Shown: positions 1 through 11,914, counted from the stretch's first letter. The stretch: DNA of 64,000 bases from Dendrolimus kikuchii (GCA_019925095.2 CM034414.1:4876001-4940000); one strand, 5' to 3'. Notes: generated by a model not told the origin, from the sequence alone. Numbers and translations are program-made.

Positions 1-6
1 AGCAAC

Positions 7-1031
7 AAAAGTTCGTTAAATAGGTTTTGTTGAATAAACCGGTTTCGAACGTTTTTTGTCACACGCCTTCAAAGTGCGACAAACACATTCACATATTTAT
101 ATCGGAAACAGTTATCATAAAAAAGAAAGTAATTCTCTCGAAATAAATGGGTTAATGCAGGTTTATAATATTATACTCTTTTTAACGTTACACTCCGAAT
201 AAAATAGATTACTAAAACCAGTTTAAAATTAACTGGTTTTAGTCAACTATTTAATTTGGACTGTAAACTTTAAAAAGAGTAATTTTTTTCTTTTTTGTCC
301 CACCCATTTTAATATTATATAAAATTATTAGAGCTAGGCATGTTTGCTGAAGAGTTTCTTACACCGCTTCTTCTCTTTGAGCCACGACATGTTGCGAAGA
401 GATGGTAAATTAGATTAGGCTTCTATAGAGTAAATAATAACCATAAACTTTAAAACTAAATATTTAAAATTAACAAGTTGGCGGTAAGCTAAATAAAACT
501 TTAACAATTTTCATTGACTCTCGACATCTTTGTCTTCCGTGATCACGGCTACTGCAAAGTGACCGAAACGACGGAATAATAAAAATCAAATAAATTACTG
601 CGCTTAAAACCGTTGAAACGTAGTTTTATTATATTACTTAAAAAGAGTGTTATATAAACCTGAATTAACCGGCTTTTATCTGGGCGAATTAGTTTCTCAT
701 TCTATCTCTCTCTCAACATATTGTGTTTATATGCGACTGAAAACTTGCTATACGGCAAGGCTACGCTTTATTTATTTTTTCATATGGTTATTGCTTCTAG
801 GGCGATATTGCTAATGTCAAGTAGTGACAGAATCACTTATGTTGACTTAACGACAGCAAAAAAACATGATAATGATTTATCACAGACACAAATATAAACA
901 TGCAATTATTATAATTTAATTCGGTTAGTATCAATAAAATACACTAAGACCAAACATCAGGTGTGCAGCAAAAACCGTTCAAAGGCATTCGAAACCGGTT
1001 TATTCGACAAAACCTATTTAACGAACTTTTA
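7..1031. mobile_element. 1.0-kb element with terminal inverted repeats (unclassified)
   Basis: The first ~50-70 bases (from 7) reappear inverted at about 958-1031; both ends contain the core AATAAACCGGTTTCGAA and the end AAAAGTTCGTTAAATAGG. The interior has no open reading frame and is AT-rich. A Penelope-like fragment with its own target-site duplication lies inside (281-637), so this element is the older host. A non-autonomous DNA transposon (MITE-like) is the simplest reading. The left target-site duplication cannot be judged because the element starts at the window edge. Confidence 0.6.
281..637 (+). mobile_element. Penelope-like element 3' fragment inserted in the TIR element
   Basis: About 360 bases match the 3' untranslated part of the fragment at 21389-22075, including the segment around GTGATCACGGCTACTG and the end TAGTTTTATTAT. 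An 11-bp duplication, TTAAAAAGAGT, flanks it at 270-280 and 638-648. Class is assigned through the 21.4-kb copy, which still encodes a Penelope-type protein end. This copy holds no coding sequence. Confidence 0.7.
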
Positions 1032-1501
1032 ATACCAAAAAATGTTTGAGGTTAAAGTTAGAACAGAACCGAAAAGAAAAATTCCTATGTACCCGCTTAA
1101 ACTGTAACCGGTTCAATGTCTAAACCGGTTTTCGCTTTCTTGGTTTCTTTCTGCTTAGATGCTCGTCGCTTTGGGAATCTGTGATAGTCCACGGCCTCAT
1201 AATACGGACGTCAGGTTTCCTATTCTTTAAAATCGATAGACCCAAGTCTTACTTGTACAATCCAGTAAGCGCGATCACATATTTAATTCAGATCTTTCAA
1301 CGTTGGTCAGGTCTTTACCTAGCAATTGGCATATTCCAGGTACTATTTAAAGTTTATTTGCATTTCCTAATAGCTAAATTGTCTGTTTGTCATTACAAAA
1401 TAAATTCCAAATTTTAAGTCAATGCTATTTATGTATATAATTCAATGGAATATGATTCAATAAAACTTAGTTGTAAGAAAAAAAATTGAATTAGAATTTA
1501 G

Positions 1502-1636
1502 CACCGACGCGTCTCGGTAAACGTAGTGTCGGACGCCCTCCAGCTCGATGGACTGACGACGAGGAAAGCGGAGGACCGTGATGAGTGGCGCCGACTTGGG
1601 TAGGTCTACGTCCAGCAGTGGACTATGAATGGCTGA
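1502..1636 (+). pseudogene. LINE reverse transcriptase C-terminal relic
   Basis: Reading from 1531 gives GRPPARWTDDE, and a shifted frame then gives DRDEWRRLG and VYVQQWT. This is the typical C-terminal signature of insect non-LTR retrotransposon proteins (GRPP.RW.DD ... W...G.AYVQQW). A frameshift and an in-frame TAG show it is dead. Only about 45 codons remain; the clade cannot be settled from this much. Confidence 0.7.
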
Positions 1637-2122
1637 CGACGACGACTGCCAAAAAGGTAACTAGCAGACTAGGTAAAACTAACTAACACCCTGATATATT
1701 CACATATATAGCCTAATGTATATATCAGGCTATATATGATATATACACACCGGCAAAATTGGCGGAACGCTAGTAAAAACCCCAAAAATTCATAAATACC
1801 GCAATCTTCTTTTTTTAAGTACTGGTTGGTTATGTATTTCTTACTTATTTAGCTCTCATTTGAAAAAAGAAAAAAGCTGGCAGGTAGTTTTTTCATGGAT
1901 TTGCTCTTGTGCAACATCATCCGCAGCATATCCAGACGGATACAAACTGTAGTCAGAGCACATGGTCTTCCATTTTTAATGTTAAAATACTCACATGCAG
2001 TCTGAAAAAAGTGCTCTTACCTGTATTCCGTTATTTTTTCATTAAAAGTTTAGATTTTACAAATACCTATTTAAGAGACGTAAATTTAGCGGTAACTTAG
2101 TTCCTAGTTATTATTATACTCA
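1637..2122. other. AT-rich intergenic stretch
   Basis: I see no gene. An AT-rich imperfect palindrome built on CATATATAGCC and GGCTATATATG lies at about 1690-1745. The 63-codon ORF at 1909-2100 has no recognisable features. Confidence 0.4.
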
Positions 2123-2231
2123 TTTCTTGTATAAGAGGTCTTTACGAGCAGCAGACAAGTATCGCGTTGTGCTAAGCCACTGTTCCGTGCGACACTCGTC
2201 TGCTGTTCGTAAAGGCCTCTTATACAAGAAA
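2123..2231 (+). repeat. Long hairpin (43-bp arms, 23-nt loop)
   Basis: Positions 2123-2165 and 2189-2231 are reverse complements at 39 of 43 positions. In a plus-strand RNA two of the four differences become G-U pairs. The length and loop resemble a pre-miRNA or siRNA-type hairpin, but a small fold-back transposon remnant would look the same. A 72-codon ORF (2127-2345) reads through it by chance. Confidence 0.75.
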
Positions 2232-2611
2232 CTTCGTAGTATTATGATAGAACTTCACTTAGGTAAGTTTTTAAATCATATAATTATGTTAAATACAACT
2301 CATTACTTAAATCCGCTGATTGTGCCGGTGTATGTAGTTATATAACTCTTCATTAATCATCAAAATAAACAATCACAAAAATGCTTAATTACAATACTCG
2401 TACTTCTTGGCAAAAACAATAGGCGGCCTTAAGGCTATAAAGTGATCTCTACCAGGCAAACTAGCTTAAAATATAAGCTTAATTTTTTATAAAATATATT
2501 CTTAACTAATCTAGCGAGGTAGTCGGAGCAGAAAATTAGGTAGGATTGTACAATTTAAATACACAGTTACAATAATTTATACATTTAATACTTGGGTTAT
2601 TATTATTATCA

Positions 2612-2923
2612 TTATTTTTTATTGCAGGAGATCAGCAGACAGGCAGACGGCCCACTTGATGAAAAGCGGTTACCATCGCCTATGGACATTTGCAACACCA
2701 AAGGTGCTACAAATGCGCTGCTGCTCTCTTAAGGGAGACTGGAACCTGGTCACTAATGCCGGAACACAACTCAAGGTTGTTATGGCGACATACTTTAGAC
2801 CAGGGGTGGTAGCCATCGAGTCGGGCAAATGCCCTACCACCTGGCTGTGGGTTGTTAAGTCGCCTCTTACGACAGGCCGCCCGGCCGCAGGAAATTGTAT
2901 TCTTTCTCCGTTCCTTCACGGAT
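2612..2923 (-). repeat. SINE-like retroposon family B, near-full copy
   Basis: This is a good reference copy of the window's commonest repeat. In sense orientation (minus strand here) it begins near ATCCGTGCAGGAACGGAG, runs about 310 bases and ends CTGCAATAAAAAA. I find no tRNA A/B boxes, so it may be a SINE of unknown origin or the 3' end of a LINE. ORFs of 70-89 codons occur on both strands, but they recur only because the repeat recurs. Confidence 0.8.
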
Positions 2924-5363
2924 AAACTATACTAATTTTGTCCAATAGTAATAGTGATCTTTGAGATAAAGTTAAAATAATAATAGCCTATTAGGCGATT
3001 GTCTAGTTCTAACCGTTTTATTAGTTTTCTTCTCTTTATGCGGTGGCAAATTTAAATTCAAAAGTGTTTATTCAAACGAAGTTCCATTGGAGAACTTTTT
3101 TTCAACACAGCATTTAAAAAACAATGTAAGCTATCATTTTAGTGAAAACTGTGTCGGAATAAGTTAATTTTAATGCACCTGCACAATGAACTTATGGTAT
3201 TGTAGTATTACTGCACAAAAAGAAAAAAATAGAAATTAGATATAGTGTCGTAACAACAAGGAGGCATACCACGGACTTAGCCAAGTTTTAATAACGGGGT
3301 TGTGAGTAAGGAAGCTTACTAAGACTTTAAGAATCTGTAATTCGATTTGTTTTAGAAAGAAAGAAAGAAAATAATGTTTATTTAGAGTTATTTAAAATTA
3401 AAGTAAACATAAGCAATATAATAAAAGCCAAAACTTAACTAACTCTAAACAGGCCCTAACTCAGCAAATGATGGTTGATCACAACGCTGGTCTTCCGTTA
3501 GTGCCAGGCAGTAACGTCACCTTCACAGAAGAAAAAATAACTAATGAACATTTAATATGATTTATAATTAGAACACTATGAAACAAAGAATAGACATATT
3601 TTGAATAATTTAATATAAGTGCATAATATGTTATGTAATAATTATTGAAATTTGAAAATAATTATTACGAAGTTTGCAAACAGAAGAAAGAGGAGAAGAA
3701 GCGGCAAGAAATTTCCCAGCAAGACGTATAGTAAGTAAAGTACATTTGCCTCGGGTAGCTTTTAATTAAAAAAAAAACCACTTGACTGTTTTTCAATTTT
3801 GTTCAGTTTATACTACTTATTGTTTAACGTGAAATACTTAATTTTCTAAGGAAATTCAGTCGTAAATAACGGTTGGGCGGGCAAACCGCGACAGGGCGGT
3901 ACAGAGTCTTAATATACTTTAAACGGCCAAGAATATTCAACGATAATGGATTTATTTATTTATTATGGTCGTTAGGATAATTTTACAGTAAAAAAAGAAA
4001 TCAAAATCCATTTATACTAAATATATATTCACCTCTTTCCTTCAATAATGCTTACAAAATAAAAATATACACTTTGTTACTGATTTGTTCCTGAAATCCA
4101 GTCATCAGATCATGACTTAGTAACTATCGTACTGAAGAAATATGAATGGCTACTTAGCCGGAGCAAACTCTGACGTTCTGTTCACCTGATGCTGCCTCTC
4201 GAATTCTAGCGAAACAAGCAAAAATAAAAATTAAACGCTTGCCGTCACTGGAACCGTGTCAGGGTAGATGCAGGATTTTGACCGGATTAAAGCATCCTTG
4301 CGTTGCACAAACACTACACTGATTGACAGGACACGGTTGGCTCTTTGAGAAACGGTTTTGAGGCACAATTCAGCAGTTTTCCAACGTTTTTTTTATTTGC
4401 TAATAGACGAGCGTGGCGTCGTTGCGATAGTTAGGCAGCCATTGAAGAATTGGCTCGGCCAATAAGACGCATGCGTGTGCGCAGCGCCCTCTACTGGTGA
4501 CCGGCCGAATAAGGGTGTGAAAGAGGAAATGTTGCCAGGAAATGATGCTTTCCAGGACTGTGACGGCATGTCGTAACACGTACCACCTCAGGAGTATATT
4601 CTTACGAATAAAGAGAAATTTTGAAAATCGGTTCACAATTGACGGAGTAATCGTTAAACGAACATACAAAAACAAACAGTCAAATTGAGAACATTCTCCT
4701 TTTGGTAGTTGGTTAAAAATGTAACGCTTTTGAGTTACCATTTGTGTTATTTCACTCCCAATAATATTTACATACCGGTGGGTCTTATTTGAAAATCGAT
4801 TCTTTAGGAGTAAATATTAATCATTGTCAGTTTTTTAGGTTTTATAATTTCATAGCTGAGCTACCATTATTAAAGTGTCCGCCAAAAACACCATTCGAAG
4901 TTAATTATGGTGGCCGGGTATAGTCTAAATATATCATCGGTTCACGGTATTCGATACAAAATCGATACTTCAATACGAATATAATATTTATTATGAAGTC
5001 GCTCAGATTACCGAGTCAAAGGGAATCGGTAAATGTTGTTATTTATATGATACGATACGACGAGCAAGGCTTGGAACCGGTTTTAATTGGTTATAACAGG
5101 TTTTCTATTTCGTTCGGGGTGTAAACCTTAAAGAAAATTTTATTTATATATTAACTTACAAACATCGCTATCATTACAGTCGTCACCAATACGATAGCGT
5201 GATACGCATAATACCAATTTACCTCTTAACAATTTAAATGAGTAGGAGACCAGTGCAACCTTTCGTCTGGATGCTAAATTATTATACACAACCATGCCTA
5301 AGGCAAACAAGGTGGGGTACATCAAAGGATAAAAGGGGTAAACACGATAGAATGTTATGTTCT
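2924..5363. other. Repeat-poor AT-rich stretch with weak repeat traces
   Basis: No gene is supported. A GAAAGAAAGAAAG run with a following A/T-rich segment (3355-3530) looks like a degraded retroelement end. Segments at about 4085-4125 and 4600-4650 share phrases with 54640-54725 (ATCAGATC.TGACTT, CACAATTGACGG), so both are probably pieces of one old repeat. The 113-codon ORF at 4400-4741 (-) has no domain I know. Confidence 0.4.
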
Positions 5364-5571
5364 ATCCATGTAGGAACGGAGAAAGAATACAATTTCCTGC
5401 GGCCGGGCGGCCTGTCGTAAGAGGCGACAAAACAACCCACAGCCAGGTAGCAGGGCATTTGACTGACTAGATGGCTACCACCCCTGGTCTATAGTATGTC
5501 GCCATAACAACCTTGCGTTGTGTTCCGGCATTAGTGACCACTTTTGGTGCTACAAATGTCCACAGGCGACA
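5364..5571 (+). repeat. SINE-like family B, partial copy
   Basis: Starts with the family's 5' end (ATCCATGTAGGAACGG) and runs to the TGTCCACAGGCGA block, with an internal deletion. It is followed 50 bases later by an opposite-strand copy. Confidence 0.75.
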
Positions 5572-5621
5572 GCAACAGAGAAAAAAGTGGAGTCATAAAA
5601 TATTTAAAAATATCTTGACAT

Positions 5622-5813
5622 ATGCTACAAATGCGCTTCTGCCCTCTTAAGGCAGAACCTGGCTACTGATGGCGGAACACAACTCAAGGTTGTTATAAGG
5701 GCATACTATAGACCAGGGGTGGTAGCAATCCAGTCGAGCAAATACTCTCCCACCTGGCTGTGGGTTATTTTGTCGCCTCTTACGACAGGCCGCCCCAATG
5801 CAGGAAAATGTAT
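5622..5813 (-). repeat. SINE-like family B, partial copy (inverted to previous)
   Basis: Matches the central and 5' part of family B on the minus strand, ending near GCAGGAAAATGTATT. Together with 5364-5571 it forms an inverted pair that could fold as a hairpin in RNA. Confidence 0.75.
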
Positions 5814-6235
5814 TAAAATCGGTCAAGTGCGTGTCTATTACAATAACAAGTAAAGAAGTAGAAATTCCGAAAAATACAACCAATCGTACCCTATAAAAGA
5901 TGTCATGAGAAGTGACGTATGGACGACATAATGTCGACGTCTACTTATATATTATGCAAAGAGTCCGCTGTGCACTGTCTTTATTATAATAGGGTTTAGG
6001 TGAATGACAGGCGATGCCACGGCACGTAATTAGTTATCAGTTATTTATTTGTTTAACTGGAAATGCAATGACATTTCATTTTGCAAAATAATTTTTGCAT
6101 TGATATAATGATGTCCCCAGAAGTTGAAGTCACATTGACTAATGCTCTTCATTAGACAAGTGTACGCTTTGAATTCCCGCCAAAAATGCATAAAAAATGT
6201 TTTATTATTGTCTATGGCATCCTTTTTTTTCTTCT
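5814..6235. other. No gene seen
   Basis: AT-rich sequence with no ORF or repeat I can tie to others in the window. Confidence 0.4.
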
Positions 6236-6560
6236 AACTTTGGAGTTTTTGGCGGGAACTGAAAGGAGATGTTGTGCTGTGCAGTTTTATTTTCTAAAAA
6301 TGTGTAAAATTACTCTAAAATGAACAATAGTTGTAGGATATTGATAGTTTTTGAGTAGTAATTATGTGTTTTGTGAGAAATACGAACTGTATAGTTAAAT
6401 GTGGCTTTTTGAGTTGTCACAAGAACTCCATTGAATGGCACTAGCTGATTACCTACAGTTCAGCTGTGCTACACATAGGCTTAAGAAAATGAAGAAACTA
6501 TATTGTAAACTAAGATCTGGCTTAAATGCCTAGCTGCCAAGCCATAAACCGAAATAAATA
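6236..6560 (+). repeat. Interspersed repeat family F
   Basis: Begins near GGCGGGAACTGAAAGGAGA and ends near CTAGCTGCCAAGCCATAAAC followed by AATAAATAAA. Related copies lie at 33643-33915 (-), 59515-59698 (-), 59803-60030 (-) and 62466-62785 (+). It has no tRNA-like boxes and no coding potential. The A-rich end suggests a retroposon, but the class is unknown. Confidence 0.75.
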
Positions 6561-6777
6561 AATCTTCTAACTTTTTGGTCAACTCCGCAATAAATGCTAT
6601 CCTTTATCAATTTCAATAAAATACTTATCAAAAAAAGGGTATCGCACAATTAGGAGACTCAGTAACATTTATGGCGACCATGAAAAAAGAAATTGATATA
6701 CCAGTATTTTCGGCAAAGAGCTCCAATGCCCACAGGGCGTTTTGGCAAAGAAATCAACCTTTGGACTCGTGGAAGAC

Positions 6778-7495
6778 ACCTACTGCTGGATTTGGGATCA
6801 TTGTAAATCAAGCTTTAGTCCGCTCTCCAAGTCATTTGCTGGATCATTATAAATCAGGCTACAGTTCGCTTCCAAAGTCAGTACTGGGATCAATGTAAAT
6901 CAGCCTTCAGTACGTTCCCCAAGTGAGTAGGTGGATCAATGTAAATCAAGCTTTAGTACGCTCCCCAAGAGCAGCTGGATCAATGTAAGTCAGCCTTCAG
7001 TCAGCTCCTCAAGTCAGTACTGGGATCAATGTAAATCAGCCTTTAGTCCACTCCCCAAGTGAGTAGCTAGGTAAATGTAAATCAGCCTTCAGTACGTTCC
7101 CCAAGTGAGTAGGTGGATCAATGTAAATCAGGTTTCAGTACGCTACCCAAATGAGTAGGTGGATCAATATAAACCAAGCTTCAAATCCGCTCCCCAAGTT
7201 AGCAGCTGAATCAATGTAAGTCAGCTCCTCAAGTCAGTAGCTGGATCAATGTAAATCAGCCTGCAGTCCGCTCCCCATATCAGTTGGTGGATCCATGTAA
7301 ATCAGGCTTCAGTTCGCTCCCAAAGTTGGTAGCTAGATCAATGTAAATCAGGCTTCAGTCCGCTCCCCAAGTGAGTAGCTGGATCCATGTAAATCAACAT
7401 TCAGTCCGCTCCCCAAATCAGTCGCTGGATCAATGTAAATTAGATTTTAGTACGTTCCCAAATTAGTAGCCGGGTCAATGTAAATCAGCCTTTAC
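6778..7495. repeat. 46-bp minisatellite, ~16 copies
   Basis: The core ATCAATGTAAATCAG recurs at about 6891, 6937, 6981, 7027, 7119, 7212, 7339, 7431 and other points, with spacing of 44-47 bases. Each unit also contains a TCAGTNCGCTCCCCAAGT block. Units differ by several substitutions, so the array is old or evolves without tight homogenisation. A 75-codon ORF (6671-6898) enters its first units but shows no domain. Confidence 0.9.
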
Positions 7496-7947
7496 TGACT
7501 TGTGTCGTAGTGTGACCTTCAGTGTTTAAAGTATTCCTCTTTATAAGGCAGACGCTCTAGAATAATTGAACTGCAGGTTAGTAACAAGCACTGTTACGCA
7601 CTTAGTTTGTTTAATCTTTTTTACGCTCCAAACATTTTTGGCACGACGCACCGTTTAGGCGGGTGATTCTTACGCACGGTTATACACGGTAGCACATAAT
7701 AATAAATGTATCTAAAGTTATTGTCTCAGGTTGCTGTTGCTATAATCAATGACGACAATACTAAAAATAAATACAGTTTTGTGAGGGGTCGCAAGATTTT
7801 TGAAGATTAGGGAACATTAGGGACGTTAGTCCGTCACGCTCAGGTCTAAAGTTTTCACTTCTGACGTGCATTCCTATGACTGATGACTGACAGTTTTTTA
7901 AACTTACATTTTAATTGCTGAACACATGTCTGCAAAGCTATTTATAA
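7496..7947. other. No gene seen
   Basis: Mixed-composition sequence after the minisatellite. No ORF, tRNA-like box or repeat match is evident. Confidence 0.4.
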
Positions 7948-8308
7948 TCTATGCTAATGTTATAAAGAGGAAAGATTTGTATTTTTATATGTTTGTAACG
8001 AATAAACTCATAAACTACTGGACCGATATCATATATTCTTTCTCCATTCGAACTCTATCTACATTATCCCTGATTAATATAGGCTATACAAAAAAATAGA
8101 GATCTTACTAAAACTTCAATATGGAACCCATCAATCTAAACAAGATTCTTGGCCCTGGAATCGGGTTCTACGATTTTGATGAAATTTAATCTGTTTGAGT
8201 GCGTCCCGGGATGATTTAGAATCACAATTGGACTCAGTAGGTGGTGCTGGAATCGGGTTCTAGATTTTTATTTTTTCAGGGCTGGACAATGTTTGCCAAG
8301 ACCACTAG
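7948..8308 (+). mobile_element. Non-autonomous Helitron-like element
   Basis: Starts TCTATGCTAATGTTATAAAG after an A and ends CCACTAG before a T, matching the Helitron pattern (5' TC, 3' CTRR, A/T target, no duplication). The inner phrases (GGACTCAGTAGGTGG, TCGGGTTCTAGATTTTTATTTT) recur in 25170-25435 and 41624-42225. No Rep/helicase coding is present. Confidence 0.7.
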
Positions 8309-8882
8309 TAAGATAATAAAAGAAGATACTCGTTTACAAACCGTATTTATTCTGATTGTGGTTTTTATGCTAGAATGCCGCTTTGATTATGTAAATTTAA
8401 TTATAGGTTATGATTCTCGCACAATATTTAGTTACCCCAGAGTGCAACTATAACATATGCATCGGTTCTAAGCCGAAATGAGAGTATGCACCCGACCAAA
8501 GTCGGAGTCAGATTGTCGTCTTTTTAACTTCAGAGAGAAAGAGGTTCTCATTTCAGCTGTATGTTTTTTGAATATGGACTTGCTGTTGCGGATACACGAT
8601 AAAATAAAATGTCGAGAGGATTAAATAACTATTTTTCCTTTTAATGAGCTCACAGTATGAGAGAAATTTATGACGATGGATACAAAAATGGTGCGCAACT
8701 ATATTAAGCGCCTGTAAAAAATGTAGCACGGACACACATGAACAAAATTGACCCTTAAATAGGCATTCTTTAACACTTGCCTTTATGCTGTTGGTCCGAG
8801 ATCTTAGTGCTATACTGGGATTTTTGGGGTGAGCGCGTTCCAACTCAATCCTTTCCTAGGTAATTTATATCAATTTATAAGA
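8309..8882. other. No gene seen
   Basis: AT-rich. ORFs of 70 codons (8241-8453, +) and 96 codons (8553-8843, -) are unsupported by motif or family. Confidence 0.4.
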
Positions 8883-8892
8883 TACTAGCTGA

Positions 8893-9461
8893 GCTTGGGG
8901 AATAGTGTGAATGGAGCGTTAGGTAAACTGCTAGGCGCTAAGAATCCCAGCCAGAAGGCCCAGCTTGCCATACACAACGCGGTGCTGGTACCTACGCTCA
9001 CGTATGGAAGCGAGAGTTGGGTATGGAAGAGAAAGCATGAAAGTAGAGTAAACGCGGTCGAGATGCGAGCACTGCGCAAAATCTGCGGAGTGACGCTCGC
9101 GGACCGCGTTCGTAATACCGAAGTAAGAAAGAGAATTGGTCTGATAGAGAGTGTCGGGGTGAAGGTAAGAAAAGGAATGCTCCGGTGGTTTGGGCATGTA
9201 GAAAGAATGCATGATGAAAGAATGACTAAACAGATATACAATGCAAAAGTGGATGGATGCAGAACACTTTCCATGATGAAATTGATCGTGTACTAGCAGA
9301 AAGTGATGTCAGGAGCTTTAAGAACAGACGAGCGTGCATGACAAGAGTTATGAATGTCAAAGAAGCAAGTGAGGAGGTGTGTAAGAATAAGCCTAAATGG
9401 CGCTCTGTTGTTCGTGCCTACCCCGCAAGGGAACTGGCGTGAAGTTATGTATGTATGTATG
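8893..9461 (+). mobile_element. RTE-like LINE 3' end, copy 1 (longest)
   Basis: Encodes the C-terminal part of a non-LTR reverse transcriptase: PTLTYGSESWVWKRKHESR, then VEMRALRKICGVTLADRVRN, MLRWFGHVERM and VVRAYPARELA. The last part needs a frameshift near 9260, where the usual SRGRPRH block is deleted. It ends GAAGTTATGTATGTATGT, a short-tandem tail typical of RTE-type elements. The flanking duplication TACTAGCTGA (8883-8892, 9462-9471) contains the Helitron's CTAG end. Dead, 5'-truncated. Confidence 0.85.
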
Positions 9462-9463
9462 TA

Positions 9464-9873
9464 CTAGCTGACCCGGCAAACTTCGTACCGTCTCAGAATC
9501 AATAAATAAAAAAGCTGAATAATAATTGCAGAATGTTTCATCTTGAGTAAAAAATGTGGTCATAACTTAACCGGAAAAACATCAATCGTTTGACCAAAAA
9601 AAAAACTACTTTTAAATTTAATTTGATTTATGAACGATTTTTAAATTTAATTCATTTCTAAACGACGGGACGACCATCAAATGTGTGACAGGTAGGAATA
9701 GTTTGGGAAAGCGAAATTCTTGTTTTTACTATATATTTTTTTATATTTACTCACCTTTTAAACCTTTCCTGGACTTACACAAATTATTCAAAACCAAAAT
9801 TAGCCAAATCAGTCCAGTCGTTCCCGAGTTTTAGCGAGACTAACGAACAGCAATTGATTTTTATATATATAGA
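9464..9873 (-). mobile_element. Non-autonomous Helitron
   Basis: On the minus strand it runs from TCTATATATATAAAAATC to GCCGGGTCAGCTAG, with A before and T after. A weak GC hairpin (CGGTACG...TTTGCCG) sits just inside the 3' end, as expected for Helitrons. It matches 15291-15897 closely. LINE copy 1 is inserted exactly at its 3' end. Confidence 0.75.
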
Positions 9874-10090
9874 TTATAATTTAATGCAATGACCTATACT
9901 TTTTTGTCACTTTTGTTTATAATTATTCGCTATAGGAACTTCTCATATTTTGACAAATGACTGTATCTTCACGAGTTTTTTTTATATTAAGATCGTTTAA
10001 ATAGACATTTTATGTAATATTGCACTACATAGTACCATATTGTATAATTTATTTTCTTTTAATTGTTTGAGCCGAATTTTTATTATAATA

Positions 10091-10496
10091 CATACATACA
10101 TACATAACTTCACGCCAGTTCCCTTGCGGGGTAGGCACGAACAACAGAGCGCCGTTTAGGCTTATTCTTACACACCTCACTTGCTTCTTTGGCATTCATA
10201 ACTCTTTTCATGCACGCTCGTCTGTCCTTAAGGCTCCTGACATCACCTTCTGCTAGTACACGATCAATTTGATCATGGAAGGTGTGTCGTGGCCTTCCAC
10301 GACTTCTGCATCCATCCACTTTTGCATTGTATATCTGTTTAGGCATTCTTTCATCATGCATTCTTTCCACATGCCCGAACCACCGGAGCATTCCTTTCCT
10401 TACCTTCACCCCGACACTCTCTTTCAAACCAACTCTCTTTCTTACTTCGGTATTACGAACGCGGTCTGCGAGCGTCACTCCGCAGATTATTATAAT
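10091..10496 (-). mobile_element. RTE-like LINE 3' end, copy 2
   Basis: Minus-strand reading gives TLADRVRNTEVRKRVGLKE through RGRPRHTFHDQIDRVLAEG to VVRAYPARELA, open over 122 codons. Tail is (CATA)n on the plus strand. An 11-bp duplication TTATTATAATA flanks it (10080-10090, 10497-10507). Confidence 0.88.
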
Positions 10497-10507
10497 ATAT
10501 TTGTATT

Positions 10508-10921
10508 TTATATTTAAGAATATTAATTATTGTATGTTCCCCGAATAAATTACATTAATTAAATAAATAACAATATCATCAAAATTTCCTAGTATGAATA
10601 ACTCATGTCTGAAATCTTGAGACTTGATCTTTTAATCTAACACCGTGTATGTCCTCACACTAGTCTGGCGTACGGCTTACTACGCATAGCAATATTTTTT
10701 GTGTCTGCAAATTTCTTACTTAAATAAATAAATTAAATAGATAACGATGCAGTGGAGTCTAGAGTATTCTAGTATAAAAGAACTTTTCAAGCAAGAACTT
10801 TGTCTGCGTGGAAAATCTCAACTGTTCACTGTTTGGATGTATGTACTTCATGTAAGGTTTACTGAGATATGCAACTTTTTATGAGTTGCCACTAATAACT
10901 ACTAATCACCTTATTCATAAT
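10508..10921. other. No gene seen
   Basis: AT-rich spacer between two LINE tails. No ORF of note. Confidence 0.4.
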
Positions 10922-10930
10922 AGATATATA

Positions 10931-11411
10931 CATACATAACCTCACGCCAGTTCCCTTGCGGGGTAGGCACGTACAACAGAGCACTATTTAGGCTTATTCT
11001 TACACACCTCACTTGCTTCTTTGACATTCATAACTCTTGTCATGCACGCTCGTCTGTTCTTAAGGCTCCTGACATCACCTTCTGCTAGTACACGATAAAT
11101 TTGATCATGGAAGGTGTGTCGTGGCCTTCCACGACTTCTGCATCCATCAACTTTTGCATTGTATATCTGTTTAGTCATTCTTTCATCATGCATTCTTTCC
11201 ACATGCCCGAACCACCGGAGCATTCCTTTCCTTACCTTCACCCCGACACTCTTTCAGACCAACTCTCTTTCTTACTTCGGTATTACGAACGCGGTCCGCG
11301 GGCGTCACTCCGCAGATTTTGCGCAGTGCTCGCATCTCGACCGCGTTTACTCTACTTTCATGCTCTCTCTTCCATACCCAACTCTCGCTTCCATACGTGA
11401 GCGTAGGTACC
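10931..11411 (-). mobile_element. RTE-like LINE 3' end, copy 3
   Basis: Same family as copies 1 and 2, reaching further 5' (to the TYGSESWVWK coding region). The 9-bp duplication AGATATATA flanks it (10922-10930, 11412-11420). A small deletion in the region coding for GLKE shifts the frame. Confidence 0.87.
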
Positions 11412-11624
11412 AGATATATAAGGTTTATAATTAGCTTTTTCCGGATCCGTACATTATTCCGAGATAAAAACTAGCCTATGTGCTATTCCAGACTATAGTC
11501 TATCACTATGATAAATTTCATGCAGATCCGTTTAGTCGTTCTGGACTGACTGGGCAACAAACATCGATCAAAACTTTCGCATTTATAACATTTAATTATT
11601 TATTGTTAATAAAAAAATGTATAC

Positions 11625-11914
11625 CTGGAGCAGACAGGCAGACAGCCCACTTAATGGAAAGCGGTTACCATCGCTTATGGATATTTGCAACACCAAAGGT
11701 GCTACAAATGCGCTGCTGCTTTCTTCGGGAGACTGGAACCTGGTCACTAATGCCGGAACACAACTCAAGGTTATTATGGCGACATACTTTAGACCAGGAG
11801 TGGTAGCAATCCAGACAGGCAAATGCCCTACCACCTGGCTGTGGGTTTTGTCGCCTCTTACGACAGGCCTCCCTGCCGCAGGAAATTGTATTCTTTCTCC
11901 GTTCCTGCACGTAT
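11625..11914 (-). repeat. SINE-like family B copy
   Basis: Near-complete copy. The A-rich 3' end lies on the left (AATAAAAAAATG) and the 5' end near CTGCACGTAT. It carries the usual spurious ORFs on both strands. Confidence 0.8.

Noticed and set aside
2656..2925. Recurring 60-99 codon ORFs on both strands of family B repeats
   Set aside because: They appear at every copy, in opposite orientations and with different truncations, and show no substitution pattern of a protein. They are repeat sequence.
4400..4741. 113-codon ORF as a gene
   Set aside because: No domain, no signal, no neighbours, and part of the region is shared with 54.6 kb, so it is more likely an old repeat.
6778..7495. CRISPR-like array
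   Set aside because: The whole unit repeats with no unique spacers, and the genome is eukaryotic; it is a minisatellite.
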